A DNA stretch of 64,000 bases from Streptomyces syringium (GCF_017876625.1 NZ_JAGIOH010000001.1:2418001-2482000), one strand, 5' to 3'. Positions 14,664 through 23,999 are shown, counted from the first letter of the stretch. Notes: generated by a model not told the origin, from the letters alone. Numbers and translations: made by a program.

Positions 14664-17278
14664 TTGGCCGCCACCGCCTTGCCGTCCGCACCGGTCGCGC
14701 CCCGGGTGTAGCGGGGGTGGATCAGACCGACGCAGCTGTACGGCAGACCGTCGACCTCCTCCACCGGCACCCCGCGCTGCGCGGCCAGCAGCCGCACATG
14801 GTCGAGGTCCGCGCCGACGCCGCGCTGGGCGAGGATCTTCCACGGGACCCGGCGCAGCAGGACGCGCGTGGTCTCGCCGACACCGGGCTTGACGAGGTTG
14901 ATGTCGTGGATGCCGTAGGCCTCGCTGATGCGCTCGACGGCCGCCCAGCCCTCCCAGGTGGGCGTGCGGTCGGTGGCGGCCAGCTCCTTGACGTCGGCGG
15001 TGACGTCCTCGGCGACCTCGTCGAAGCGGGCGGAGACGGTGTCGAGGAAGGCGCCCGACACATCGGTGCCGGCCAGCTCGCGGTAGAACTTGGCGCCGTG
15101 GAAGTCGTGCGGGCCGACGAGGTCGGCGCGCAGGACGGTCCGGGATATCAGCCCCGAGACGGTGGAGTTGAGGCACGCGGACGGGATGAGGAAGTCATCG
15201 CGGGTGCCGTAGGTCTCGACGCAGTGGCCGGGGTCGGCGAGCACGGCGATCCGGGGGTCGAAGCCCTCGAACTCCTCGAGGGCGTCGGCCAGTTCGCGGG
15301 TGATCGCGCCCTTGCCGGTCCAGCCGTCGACGAAGACGACGTCGGCCGGGTCGTGGTGGGCGGCGAGCCAGCGCAGCGCGGTGGTGTCGATGCCGCGCCC
15401 CCGGACGATGGAGACGGCGTAGTGCGGCAGGTCGAGGCCGTGGGCGTGCCGCGCCCAGCGGCGCATCAGCACACCCACGGGCGTACCGGCACGGGCCAGC
15501 GAGACCAGCACGGGGCGGGGTGACCGCTCGGCGAGCACGGTCTCGGTGACCACACCGACCGCCCGCGCCATCCGGGACGCGGAGGCGTCGAGCGCGGAGT
15601 GGAAGAGCGCCTGGTAGTCGGCGCTCGGCTGGTACTCGACCGGCAGGGACTCCGCGTAGTGCGCGCCGCCGCTCTGGATCGCCTCCTCGCGCTCCTCGGT
15701 GGGCGCTTCGAGCGATACGCCGGACAGGTCCTGGAGGAGCCAGCCGACCTCGTCGGGGGCGTACGAGGAGAAGGCGGGGCCGCGGAGGGGCTCGGGCATG
15801 GACGGCACCTGTCGGTGGACGGGAACGTAAGAGGGAAGAACAACCAACAGAACACACGGAACGAACTCACCGAGGGCATCCAACAACCCACCAGGAGCAG
15901 CCAGTTCAGCAGAATCACCAACGGAGTCGACGACCACCACCACGGCGTCGAAACGAGCACCGGCGACGTTGTAGGCGTACCGCTCGCCGGGGCCGTCGGC
16001 GGGGTTGTCGTGCGCGGGGAAGCGGATACGGGTGCGGATCGCGTAGCCGGGGTCGTCGACGGCGAGGACGGGTGAGCGGGTGGTGGTGGAGTAGCTCACG
16101 GAGATGTCGGACGACAGGCTCTCCAGGGAGTCGGCGAGCCGCAGAGGGGCGTACATCAACTCCTCGTTGCCGAGGACGAGCACCCGCGAGGCATCGGCCG
16201 GCAGGGCCTGAGCCAACCGACCGGCCATCTCGGGCAGCGCCGCCTCCAACAACTCCCGATGGACGGGCGTGAACCCGTGCCGACCGCCGTCCGGCAACCC
16301 TCCGGGCCAGCCGAGATCGACACGCACGGGGGCGGCCGGAGAACGACGGGAGGCGGCGGGGTCGGAGGGGTGGGGGTCCGGGGCGCTGACGTGTATTTGC
16401 GGGCCCGATGTGGGGGCGCCTTCGCGCTCGGGGGTGCCGGGCCCGTAAATATACGGCCCCGGACCCCCACCCCGGAGGCCGCGTCGCCGCACCTCGCTCG
16501 CCTCGGCCTCCGAAGACGCGGCAGCCGCCTCGTACTCCGCAACCAGCTCCTGCCCCCGTGCCAGCACATCCTGGGGAAGCCGCACCGACCCCGACGCATG
16601 GGCCACGAGATCCACCCGCGCCCCCAGCCCGGCCGCGAACTCCGCCAGCCCCGCCCGGTCGTCGTCCGACCGCATGTCGACCAGGGCCACGACCACGTAC
16701 CGCTCACGGGGGAAGCGCGCGTGCAGGGCGGCGATGGTGTTCAGGACCGTGCGGCCGGTGGAGAACTCGTCGTCCACCAGGACCAGCGGGCCGTCGCCCG
16801 ACAGCAGCTCCGGGTCCTCGGGCAGCAGCAGGTGCGAGGTCGCGTGGCTGTGCTCCTCCTCGAAGCCGCCGACGGGCGGGACGCCCGGCACGGGACGCCG
16901 GGTGGAGTGCAGATACGGGGCGAGCCCGATGCCGTCCGCCACGGAGTGGCCCAGCCCGGTGGCGGTCTCGGCGTAACCCAGCACGACCGCCCGGGCGGCA
17001 GCCGCGTCGCCCAGCAGCTCCCGCACCCGCCGGCCGAGAGCGAGCCCGGGCCCGTACACGGCACGGGGACTCGTGGGGACGTGCTTGCCCAGCACGTTGG
17101 AGACGAGCAGATGCGCCCGCTTGGGGTTGCGCCGCAGCGCGAGCCCCAGCAGTTCCGGCAGTGCCGCGTCACCCTCCAGCCCGACCCCGAGCCGGTCCGC
17201 GACCCACTGCCCCGACCACACCACGCCGTCGTTCCCCATACCGTCCTTACGCTCGTGCTTCGTATTCATCCGGCTCAT
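14660..17278 (-). CDS. fused phosphoribosyltransferase (TRSP) and cysteine protease StiP-like protein of the Ter operon
   Basis: 872 residues that join two proteins usually encoded separately. Residues about 20-490 are a phosphoribosyltransferase with the PRPP loop LVLVDDEFSTGRTVLN (165-180), an upstream GYAETATGLGH block (101-111) and a TRSP-type second half. After a Gly/Pro-rich linker near 265-315, the second half ends in VVVVVDSVGD and a hydrophobic strand. Residues from Met494 (nucleotide 15799) on match StiP-family proteins (PLRGPAFSSYAPDEVGWLLQ; SIVRGRGIDTTAL; IPSACLNSTVSGLISRTV; GWAAVERISEAYGIHDINLV). Start at 17278 overlaps the upstream stop (ATGA); an internal ATG with AAGGAC before it is an alternative. 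The joint is AT-richer than the rest. Role: probably synthesis and processing of the unknown Ter-linked metabolite. Confidence 0.85.
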   Translation of the reverse strand: MSRMNTKHERKDGMGNDGVVWSGQWVADRLGVGLEGDAALPELLGLALRRNPKRAHLLVSNVLGKHVPTSPRAVYGPGLALGRRVRELLGDAAAARAVVLGYAETATGLGHSVADGIGLAPYLHSTRRPVPGVPPVGGFEEEHSHATSHLLLPEDPELLSGDGPLVLVDDEFSTGRTVLNTIAALHARFPRERYVVVALVDMRSDDDRAGLAEFAAGLGARVDLVAHASGSVRLPQDVLARGQELVAEYEAAAASSEAEASEVRRRGLRGGGPGPYIYGPGTPEREGAPTSGPQIHVSAPDPHPSDPAASRRSPAAPVRVDLGWPGGLPDGGRHGFTPVHRELLEAALPEMAGRLAQALPADASRVLVLGNEELMYAPLRLADSLESLSSDISVSYSTTTRSPVLAVDDPGYAIRTRIRFPAHDNPADGPGERYAYNVAGARFDAVVVVVDSVGDSAELAAPGGLLDALGEFVPCVLLVVLPSYVPVHRQVPSMPEPLRGPAFSSYAPDEVGWLLQDLSGVSLEAPTEEREEAIQSGGAHYAESLPVEYQPSADYQALFHSALDASASRMARAVGVVTETVLAERSPRPVLVSLARAGTPVGVLMRRWARHAHGLDLPHYAVSIVRGRGIDTTALRWLAAHHDPADVVFVDGWTGKGAITRELADALEEFEGFDPRIAVLADPGHCVETYGTRDDFLIPSACLNSTVSGLISRTVLRADLVGPHDFHGAKFYRELAGTDVSGAFLDTVSARFDEVAEDVTADVKELAATDRTPTWEGWAAVERISEAYGIHDINLVKPGVGETTRVLLRRVPWKILAQRGVGADLDHVRLLAAQRGVPVEEVDGLPYSCVGLIHPRYTRGATGADGKAVAAK

Positions 17279-18468
17279 CCGGTCTGCACACCCGCTGCCA
17301 GCAGCTCCACGAAGCTCACGTCCTCCCGCGCGACACCGAACACCTCGGCGCGCAGCAGGGTCCGCTCGGCCCAGGCCCGGTGCGGCTTCACTTCGTTCAT
17401 TTTGTTCGTATAGGCGGAGCGCAGCACTCCACCACCGTCGCGTTCCGGCCGCAGGATGTCCTGGGCGTCGCTGAACTCCTCGTGGCTGACGACCGACAGC
17501 GCGTGGACGGGCGCGACGTGCGAGGGGTGGATGCAGGTCTTGCCCTGGAGGCCGTTGGCCCGGTCGAGCTGGATCTCGCGGAGGAGGCCGTCCATGTCGT
17601 GCCGGATCAGGGCGGTGCGCAGCGCCTCGGCCGGGCCGGCGAAGGGGCTGCGGCGCAGCTGCGGCTTGAACATCCGCTCGGGGACCCGGAAGTACTCCCA
17701 GACCGGGCCGGTGACGGTGAAGCCGCTGCCGTCCGCGCGGCCGAGGACATTGACGACGTCGGCTATGACGGAGGCGACGAGCTGGACGTCGTAGGCGGTC
17801 ATGTCGGGCGCTCTGCGCAGCCCGTACGCGGAGCAGAAGTCCGTCACGCCGAGGCGCAGCGCCAGCACCCGGTCCCGGTACTTCTCGACGGTTCGGGCGA
17901 TCCCGGCCAGCGTCTCGGTCCGTGTCTCCAGGTGGAGCAGCTCGGGCGACTCGAGGACGGGCATGGCGAAGAGCCGTCGGCCGCAGGCGTTCTCGGCTTC
18001 CGTCAGCGCTTCGAGGAAAGGCACCCCGCGCTCTTCGGTGAACTTCGGCAGTACGAACCCGGACAGCAGCCGCCCGGCGGGGCCGAGCCGTCGCACGAGG
18101 TCGGTGATCTGCCGGGGCTCACGGACCCGGACGAACAGCAGCGGCACACAGCCGCCCTCCGGTCCGGCCGCACCGGCGGCAGCACCGGCAGCGGCCAGCT
18201 CGGCGAACTGCCGGACGAGGTTCTCCTCCGCGCCGGCCACCTCGTCGTCACCGATGGAGTCCTCCAGGCACAGCACCATGGACACGACACCGCGCTCGGC
18301 CTGCTTGAGGATGTCCCGGGCGAGCGCGGGCCGGGTCGCGGGACTGTAGAGCGTGGCGCCGAGGGCGACGGCGAGCGTACGCGCCGGGGAGTCCGCACCG
18401 AATTCCGCGGGCTCCTGGTGGAACAATCCATTCCGCACCACAGGCGCAAGATGTCCGAAGTGCCTCAT
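17275..18468 (-). CDS. HpcH/HpaI aldolase/citrate-lyase (CitE-like) protein of the Ter operon
   Basis: 397 residues. The TIM-barrel CitE signature appears in LGATLYSPATRP, MVLCLEDSIGDDEV (acidic metal/CoA region), FVLPKFTEE, FAMPVLESPELLH and LRLGVTDFCSAYGLRR, ending with NGLQGKTCIHPSHVAPVH, the conserved lyase motif before the C-terminus. Such proteins cleave or form C-C bonds using acyl-CoA or keto-acid substrates with Mg. First gene of a three-gene operon read leftward (lyase, PRTase-StiP, HAD), each overlapping the next by 4 bases. GGGGAGAG lies just before the ATG. The 206 bases to the divergent terD-like gene at 18675 hold the promoters for both sides. Exact reaction unknown. Confidence 0.87.
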   Translation of the reverse strand: MRHFGHLAPVVRNGLFHQEPAEFGADSPARTLAVALGATLYSPATRPALARDILKQAERGVVSMVLCLEDSIGDDEVAGAEENLVRQFAELAAAGAAAGAAGPEGGCVPLLFVRVREPRQITDLVRRLGPAGRLLSGFVLPKFTEERGVPFLEALTEAENACGRRLFAMPVLESPELLHLETRTETLAGIARTVEKYRDRVLALRLGVTDFCSAYGLRRAPDMTAYDVQLVASVIADVVNVLGRADGSGFTVTGPVWEYFRVPERMFKPQLRRSPFAGPAEALRTALIRHDMDGLLREIQLDRANGLQGKTCIHPSHVAPVHALSVVSHEEFSDAQDILRPERDGGGVLRSAYTNKMNEVKPHRAWAERTLLRAEVFGVAREDVSFVELLAAGVQTG

Positions 18469-18674
18469 CGCTCTCCCCGTGGCTGCGGCTCCACCGGCCG
18501 TCCAGCCGGAAGCATGGCCGATTATGGTACGTCCGGCATTGGGTCAAGAGTTCCCCAAGTCCATGACGATCTCATGACTCACGTGGGTCCTTCCGGTGTC
18601 CAGTGTTACCGAGACGGCGGCGTAACCGCCCCCTACGTTGTCCGCGGCCCATGCGGGAGGGCAGGATTGCGGGC

Positions 18675-19793
18675 ATGACGCACGCGATGCTGAAGGGGTC
18701 GAACATCCCGGTGGAGGCCCGGACCGTACGGGCCGTACTGCGCTGGACTCCCGGCCCGGGCGTCCCGGACGTGGACGCCTCGGCGCTGCTCCTGGGCGAC
18801 GAGGGGCGTGTGCGATCGGACGAGGACTTCGTCTTCTACAACCAGCCACGGCACCCGTCCGGACTGGTCCGCCATCTGCCGAAAAAGCGGCTGGTCGAGG
18901 GCTTGACGGACTCGATCGAGGCCGATCTGGCGATGCTGGACGACTCGGTGCACCGGGTCGTCCTGGCCGCGTCGGCGGACGGCGGCTCCTTCGGCCAGGT
19001 CCGGGACCTGCGGGTGCTGCTGTACGACACGGCGGGCGGCACCCAGCCGTCACCGCCGTCCGGGGACCCCGTGGCGGTCTTCGAGGTGCAGCCGGAGACG
19101 GGCGACGAGACCGCGATGCTCTGCGGAGAGCTGTACCGCCGCGGGGAGGGTTGGAAGTTCCGGGCGCTGGGCCAGGGCTACGCGTCCGGGCTGGTCGGCC
19201 TGGCCACCGAGTACGGGATCTCCGTGGAGGAGCCCGAGGGCGCCGAGGACACAGCCGCACCCGAGGCCGTACCTGGGCCCGCAGCCGAGCCCGAGGCCGT
19301 CCCGGCCCCCGCACGGGCCACGGACGCCCCCGAGAGCGCACAGGGCGCACAGAGCGCCACCACGGACGACACGACCCAGGCGGTCGTCCCGGCGCCCGCC
19401 TCCGAGCCGCTGAGCGTTCCGCAGCCGGCGGCCCCGCAGCCCCCCGCCACACCGCCCGCGTCCACGTCGGCGCCCGGCTACGGCTACCCGCCGCCGCCCG
19501 CGGCACCGCCGCCCGTGCCGCCGTCGGTGCCCGCCGCCCAGCCCGCCTACGGCTACCCCCAGCACCCGCCGGCCCACGCGCCCGCCGCGACGGGGGCGCC
19601 CGCGTACGGCTACCCGCAGCAGCCCCCGCCGCCCGTGACCCCGCCCCCGGCGCAGCCGCCGGGGCGGGGTGCATACGGCTACCCGCAGCAGCAGCCGCAC
19701 CAGCCGTCCTACGGATATCCGCAGGCGCGCCCCGTCCCCGACCCGGCCTTCAGGCTGCCGCCGCAGGGCCCGCAGTTCCAGCAGAACCGATGA
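18675..19793 (+). CDS. TerD-family protein with long proline/YGYPQ-rich tail
   Basis: 372 residues. Residues 1-185 are a TerD domain: [36 protein letters not shown], and the terminal [20 protein letters not shown] block. TerD domains bind Ca through paired acidic loops; here the loop [11 protein letters not shown] is kept. After residue 190 the chain is low-complexity Ala/Pro/Glu then five or more repeats of Y-G-Y-P-Q type, like flexible protein-binding tails. It is divergent from the lyase-PRTase-HAD operon. A TACGTT -10-like box lies about 40 bases before the ATG; the ribosome site is a loosely placed GGAGGG. The tail could tether the domain to membrane or cell-envelope partners (inference). 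Confidence 0.88.
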   Translation: MTHAMLKGSNIPVEARTVRAVLRWTPGPGVPDVDASALLLGDEGRVRSDEDFVFYNQPRHPSGLVRHLPKKRLVEGLTDSIEADLAMLDDSVHRVVLAASADGGSFGQVRDLRVLLYDTAGGTQPSPPSGDPVAVFEVQPETGDETAMLCGELYRRGEGWKFRALGQGYASGLVGLATEYGISVEEPEGAEDTAAPEAVPGPAAEPEAVPAPARATDAPESAQGAQSATTDDTTQAVVPAPASEPLSVPQPAAPQPPATPPASTSAPGYGYPPPPAAPPPVPPSVPAAQPAYGYPQHPPAHAPAATGAPAYGYPQQPPPPVTPPPAQPPGRGAYGYPQQQPHQPSYGYPQARPVPDPAFRLPPQGPQFQQNR

Positions 19794-19859
19794 GGGCCGG
19801 CTGAACGGCCGGGCCAGGCATGAGCGGGACCACGAGCCGGGGGGACCAAAACCCCCCGC

Positions 19860-20603
19860 TCACACCTTCGTCTTGTACCCCCTGCCCCACTGCAGCCCCC
19901 ACCCGTACAGCCGGTCCAGCTCCGCCTGGAAGCCGTAGACGTACTTCATCTCGCGCCGCAGGATGATCTCGCCCTTGATGTTCTCCAGCATCACGACGGC
20001 GCAGGAGCGGGCCTCGGGGGCGCGTTCGTTGAGCGCGATCTCGATCTGGGGCCCGTTGCCGGGGAAGAGCGTCACCAGGGCGTGCGTACGGTCGAACGCC
20101 GGGGTGCCGTCATAGATATAGACGAAGATCAGCAGACGCTTGATCTTGTCGCGGTGGTCCATGTTGACGTAGATCGTCTCGCCGGACCCCGAGCCGAACC
20201 GGTCGTCCCCGCTGAGCTGGACGTACGGCGCGCTGTTGAGACTGCCCAGTATGTTGCCGAGCGGTTGCACCACGCCTTTCGCGCCGTCCTGGAGTTCATA
20301 CATACAGGCGAGGTCCAGGTCCACATTGACCATGGCGGGACCCTGCGCCTGCACCATCTCCGGTCGGAACTTACGGAACGGATGACGCAGCCCGGTGCCG
20401 AAGGCGGGCCGGTCGCCGAAGTCCGAGGTCCGCATCCGCCAGGAGAGATTGACCCGCAGATTGCCCGAAAGGGCGCCCTGCTTGGTCAGCGAAAAGGTGG
20501 GATTGCGCTTGGTCAGCTCCACCGATCCGTTTGTGCCACTGGTGTCGAACTGGCGTGCGCTCGCCCGCCCCCAGTTGCCGAAAAGCCTGTCCCGGAACTC
20601 CAT
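19860..20603 (-). CDS. TerA-like tellurium resistance protein
   Basis: 247 residues. Matches TerA-type proteins of Streptomyces: VELTKRNPTFSLTKQG near residue 30, NLRVNLSWRMRTSDFG, MVNVDLDLACMYELQDGAKG, YVQLSGDDRFGSGSGETIYV, RLLIFVYIYDGTPAFDRTHA, and a C-terminus FQAELDRLYGWGLQWGRGY. The fold is TerD-related, with several acidic DLD and DDR loops likely to bind Ca. It has no membrane span. Start at 20603: GAGGA lies almost against the ATG, closer than ideal, so an alternative start or leaderless message is possible. Downstream of the TerC-like gene, same strand. Gene 66 bases before the convergent TerD-tail gene's end. Confidence 0.85.
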   Translation of the reverse strand: MEFRDRLFGNWGRASARQFDTSGTNGSVELTKRNPTFSLTKQGALSGNLRVNLSWRMRTSDFGDRPAFGTGLRHPFRKFRPEMVQAQGPAMVNVDLDLACMYELQDGAKGVVQPLGNILGSLNSAPYVQLSGDDRFGSGSGETIYVNMDHRDKIKRLLIFVYIYDGTPAFDRTHALVTLFPGNGPQIEIALNERAPEARSCAVVMLENIKGEIILRREMKYVYGFQAELDRLYGWGLQWGRGYKTKV

Positions 20604-20651
20604 TCCTCAACCCCCACCCTGTTTCGCCCCGAATCACACCCCGAAACCGCG

Positions 20652-20692
20652 AGCGGGGCGGCCACGAGGACTCGCCTCATGACCGCCCCGCT
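20652..20692 (-). terminator. candidate hairpin after the TerC-like gene
   Basis: AGCGGGGCGG (20652-20661) pairs with CCGCCCCGCT (20683-20692) across a 21-base loop in the 115-base gap between the TerC-like gene and the TerA-like gene. No T-tract. Confidence 0.45.
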
Positions 20693-20718
20693 TAGAGCGT
20701 TCCTCGTTTATGCCCCGG

Positions 20719-21861
20719 TCACACGCCGGACGGCACCTCGGCCTTGCCGCCGGAGCCCGGGTCGCCGTTCCGCGCGAGGGCGCGGTTGCGACGCACGGAG
20801 GACCAGAACGACAGGGCGATGAGCGCCACGCCGATGCCTCCGGTGACGACCTCGGGGATCTCGTACCGGATGCTGACCATCAGGATGAGGGCCAGCGCAC
20901 CGATCGCGTAGTGCGCGCCGTGCTCCAGGTAGACGTAGTCGTCCAGGGTGCCCTGGCGGACCAGGTAGACGGTGAGGGACCGGACGTACATGGCGCCGAC
21001 ACCGAGGCCGAGCGCCATCAGCACGATGTCGTTGGTGACGGCGAAGGCACCGATGACACCGTCGAAGGAGAAGGACGCGTCCAGCACCTCGAGGTAGAGG
21101 AACATGAAGAACGCGGCCTTGCCGGCGAGCACGATGGCCGGGGCCTTCTTGCCGCTCTTCTTGGCCTCTTCCTCGAGCTCGTGCTCGCGCTCCTCCTCTT
21201 CCTCGAGCTTGTCCTCGAAGTAGCCGGAGAGGCCGCCCACGATCAGGTAGGTGATCAGACCGGCGACACCGGCCAGCAGCACCGTGGCCGCCTTGTCGAC
21301 GTGCGTGCCGCCGTGCTGGTGCGCCTGCGTCGCGAAGGTCATCGCCGTGATCATCAGGACGATCAGCGAGATGCAGACCGACAGCATGTCGATCTTGCCG
21401 AGCTTCGCCAGCGGGCGCTCCAGCCAGCCCAGCCACTTGATGTCGCGGTCCTCGAAGATGAAGTCAAGGAAGATCATCAGCAGGAACATCCCGCCGAAGG
21501 CCGCGATCGCCGGGTGGGCGTCCGTCACCAGCTGCTGGTACTGGTCCTTGTCGTTCAGCGCGAGGTCGACCGCCTCGACGGGGCCGACCTTGGCGCTGAT
21601 CGCCACGATGACGACGGGGAAGACCAGCCGCATGCCGAAGACGGCGATCAGAACACCGATGGTCAGGAAGATCTTCTGCCAGAAGGCGTTCATCTTCTGC
21701 AGGATTCCGGCGTTGACCACGGCGTTGTCGAACGACAGCGAAATCTCGAGGACGGACAGGATCGCGACGATCCCGAACGCTTCCCACCCGCCGTAGAACC
21801 ACGCTGCGACCAGTCCCAGGGCGGTGATGCCGAAGGACCAACCGAAGGTTTTCAGAACCAC
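20719..21861 (-). CDS. DUF475 / TerC-like integral membrane protein
   Basis: 380 residues with seven to nine hydrophobic segments. TerC hallmarks are the acidic intramembrane motifs VLEISLSFDNAVVNAG near residue 40 and LEVLDASFSFDGVIGAF near residue 260. Both place Glu and Asp in helices, as in metal-ion-related TerC proteins. A highly charged cytosolic stretch EDKLEEEEEREHELEEEAKK separates the two halves. TerC is the membrane partner of TerD-family proteins and is thought to form a Ca- or metal-linked complex at the membrane. GTG start with GGGTAG upstream. Between TerA-like and TerD genes on one strand, so probably co-regulated with them. Confidence 0.88.
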   Translation of the reverse strand: MVLKTFGWSFGITALGLVAAWFYGGWEAFGIVAILSVLEISLSFDNAVVNAGILQKMNAFWQKIFLTIGVLIAVFGMRLVFPVVIVAISAKVGPVEAVDLALNDKDQYQQLVTDAHPAIAAFGGMFLLMIFLDFIFEDRDIKWLGWLERPLAKLGKIDMLSVCISLIVLMITAMTFATQAHQHGGTHVDKAATVLLAGVAGLITYLIVGGLSGYFEDKLEEEEEREHELEEEAKKSGKKAPAIVLAGKAAFFMFLYLEVLDASFSFDGVIGAFAVTNDIVLMALGLGVGAMYVRSLTVYLVRQGTLDDYVYLEHGAHYAIGALALILMVSIRYEIPEVVTGGIGVALIALSFWSSVRRNRALARNGDPGSGGKAEVPSGV

Positions 21862-21910
21862 TGGCTACCCAATCGTGTAAGTACGAGGTCCCCCGCGCCG
21901 TGGCGCGGCT

Positions 21911-22486
21911 TTACGAAACGTTGACCCCGAAGTCTAGAGCGATGCCCCGCAGCCCCGACGCGTACCCCTGTCCGACCGCGCGGAACTTCCACTCTCCGCC
22001 GTAGCGATAGACCTCACCGAAGATCATTGCCGTCTCGCTGGAGGCGTCCTCGCTCAGGTCGTAACGCGCCAGCTCGGCGCCGTCGGCCTGGTTGACCACG
22101 CGGATGAAGGCGTTGCTGACCTGGCCGAAGCTCTGGCCCCGCGCGTCGGCGTCATGAATGGAGACCGGAAAGACGATCTTGTCGCAGGACGCCGGCACCT
22201 GGGTGAGGTCGATCATGATCGACTCGTCGTCGCCGTCGCCGTCACCCGTGAGGTTGTCGCCCGTGTGTTCGACGGAGCCCTCGGGGCTCTTGAGGTTGTT
22301 GTAGAAGACGAAGTACTCGTCGCCGAGCACCCGGCCGCTCGCGCAGAGCAGCGCGCTGGCGTCGAGATCGAAGGGGGCTCCGGTGGTGGAGCGCGCGTCC
22401 CAGCCGAGGCCGATGGTCACGTTGGTGAGGTTCGGTGCGGCCTTGGAGAGGGAGACATTGCCTCCCTTGGCGAGCGTTACGCCCAT
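21911..22486 (-). CDS. terD: TerD family tellurium resistance / stress protein
   Basis: 191 residues, standard TerD length. [15 protein letters not shown] start, [20 protein letters not shown] (Ca-binding acidic loop), [34 protein letters not shown] (second acidic loop), and C-terminal [20 protein letters not shown]. Cytosolic or membrane-peripheral by interaction with TerC. GGGAGGAA lies 9 bases before the ATG at 22486, so the longer in-frame extension is rejected. The TerC-like gene follows 49 bases downstream. Very similar to the paralogue at 22625-23200 (tandem duplication). Confidence 0.95.
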   Translation of the reverse strand: MGVTLAKGGNVSLSKAAPNLTNVTIGLGWDARSTTGAPFDLDASALLCASGRVLGDEYFVFYNNLKSPEGSVEHTGDNLTGDGDGDDESIMIDLTQVPASCDKIVFPVSIHDADARGQSFGQVSNAFIRVVNQADGAELARYDLSEDASSETAMIFGEVYRYGGEWKFRAVGQGYASGLRGIALDFGVNVS

Positions 22487-22529
22487 GATCTTGATTCCTC
22501 CCCGGGATGAAACGAGATGGGTGTCCATG

Positions 22530-22594
22530 CGCGTCCGGCGCCGCACTCCCGGCCCATGGCGAAGACCTGGGGCGGGTGTGCGGCGCCGGGCGCG
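22530..22594 (-). terminator. long inverted repeat between the two terD genes
   Basis: A 17-base arm (22530-22546) matches the reverse complement of 22578-22594 with one G-T mismatch, around a 31-base loop. It is placed after the first terD stop and before the second gene's leader on the minus strand, so it may attenuate read-through from one to the other. Confidence 0.5.
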
Positions 22595-22624
22595 AACAGG
22601 ATCGGCCGTGTGCGACCGACCGGG

Positions 22625-23200
22625 TCAGACGTTGACGCCGAAGTCCTGGGCGATGCCGCGCAGACCGGAGGCGTAGCCCTGGCCGATGGCCCGGAACTTC
22701 CACTCGGCGCCGTTGCGGTACAGCTCGCCGAAGACCATGGCGGTCTCCGTCGAGGCGTCCTCGCTCAGGTCGTAGCGCGCCAGCTCGTTGTTGTCGGCGG
22801 CGTTCACCACGCGGATGTACGCGTTGCGCACCTGGCCGAAGCTCTGCGTGCGCGACTCGGCCTCGTAGATGGAGACCGGGAACACGATCTTCTGCACGTC
22901 GGCCGGGACGCCGGCCAGGTTGACCTTGATGACCTCGTCGTCACCCTCGCCCTCACCGGTGAGGTTGTCACCGGTGTGCTCGACGGAGCCGTCGGGGCTC
23001 TTGAGGTTGTTGAAGAAGACGAAGTTCTGGTCGTTGGTGACCTTCCCCTGGTCGTTCGCCAGCAGGGCGCTGGCGTCCAGGTCGAAGTCCGTACCGGTGG
23101 TGGTACGGGCGTCCCAGCCGAGACCGACGATGACCGCGGTCAGGTTCGGGGCCGCCTTGGTCAGCGAGACGTTGCCGCCCTTGCTGAGACTGACTCCCAC
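22625..23200 (-). CDS. terD: TerD family tellurium resistance / stress protein (paralogue)
   Basis: 191 residues, aligned without gaps with the terD at 21911-22486. [15 protein letters not shown] start, [19 protein letters not shown] acidic loop, [14 protein letters not shown] second acidic loop, [18 protein letters not shown] near the end. The GTG at 23200 has GGAGGA 4 bases upstream; translation from a further upstream in-frame codon would add residues not seen in the family. The 230 bases up to the peroxiredoxin gene contain its promoter but no box I can name with confidence. Confidence 0.94.
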   Translation of the reverse strand: MGVSLSKGGNVSLTKAAPNLTAVIVGLGWDARTTTGTDFDLDASALLANDQGKVTNDQNFVFFNNLKSPDGSVEHTGDNLTGEGEGDDEVIKVNLAGVPADVQKIVFPVSIYEAESRTQSFGQVRNAYIRVVNAADNNELARYDLSEDASTETAMVFGELYRNGAEWKFRAIGQGYASGLRGIAQDFGVNV

Positions 23201-23430
23201 GAGTCCTCCATTGGTTGAGGGGGCCGGAACCACTCGGCGAGACCTGCGCCCCCGTTGTGCGATGGCATCCGATCAACGTTTTGATCCTAGTGACCGGTTC
23301 CCACCGATTACAGGGTCTTGCACTCAAGGGCGCGCGGAGAGCGCTCGGATCACCCTCGGAGTGACTCAAACTACAGCGAAACGGACGGCGGGCGCATACC
23401 AGTCGCCCGCCGGACGTATCACCGGCCGGG

Positions 23431-23889
23431 TCAGAGGGCGGCGAGCGCCTTGGTGTACTCGTTCAGGTCGCGCGCGTCCGGCAGGCCGTTGACGATCGTC
23501 CAGCGGACGACGCCCTCCTTGTCGATGATGAAGGTGCCGCGGACCGAGCAGCCCTTCTCCTCGTCGAAGACGCCGTAGGCGCGGCCGGCCTCGCCGTGCG
23601 GCCAGAAGTCGGACAGCAGCGGGTACTCCAGGCCCTCCTGCTCGGCGAAGACGCGCAGCGAGAAGGGGGAGTCGCTGGAGACGGCGAGCAGCTGCACGTC
23701 GTCGTTGGCGAACTGCGGGAGCTCGTCGCGCAGGGCGCACAGCTCACCGGTGCACACACCGGTGAACGCGAAGGGGTAGAAGAGCAGTACGACGTTCTTG
23801 TGACCACGGAAGTCGGAGAGCCGGACGGTCTCGCCGTGCTGGTTCTTCAGCTCGAAGTCCGGGGCCTTGGTGCCGACCTCAATCGCCAT
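23431..23889 (-). CDS. peroxiredoxin, AhpE-like (1-Cys type thiol peroxidase)
   Basis: 152 residues. Peroxiredoxin motif [15 protein letters not shown] places the peroxidatic Cys46 with Thr43 (PxxxTxxC), and a second Cys51 is five residues on. In Mycobacterium AhpE, the closest named relative I can recall, the peroxidatic Cys is at 45. It reduces hydroperoxides and peroxynitrite with a thiol partner in the cytosol. Conserved Arg lies in [12 protein letters not shown]. The start is at 23889 with GAGGGA some distance upstream. It neighbours DUF3052 and aceE upstream and the Ter genes downstream, a conserved core order in Streptomyces as I recall it. Confidence 0.9.
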   Translation of the reverse strand: MAIEVGTKAPDFELKNQHGETVRLSDFRGHKNVVLLFYPFAFTGVCTGELCALRDELPQFANDDVQLLAVSSDSPFSLRVFAEQEGLEYPLLSDFWPHGEAGRAYGVFDEEKGCSVRGTFIIDKEGVVRWTIVNGLPDARDLNEYTKALAAL

Positions 23890-23999
23890 GGGTTCGCATC
23901 CCTCGTCTCGACAAAATGCCGGCCACGGTTCGGTCGATCACGGCCTCACCCGCCGGCGGGTTGCGGCCAGTGTGTCACTGCGCCCCCCGCGCGATACAG

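Noticed and set aside
16408..18678. 756-codon plus-strand frame across the Ter operon
   Set aside because: Proline/arginine-rich shadow of the minus-strand PRTase-StiP and lyase genes; no motif, no ribosome site.
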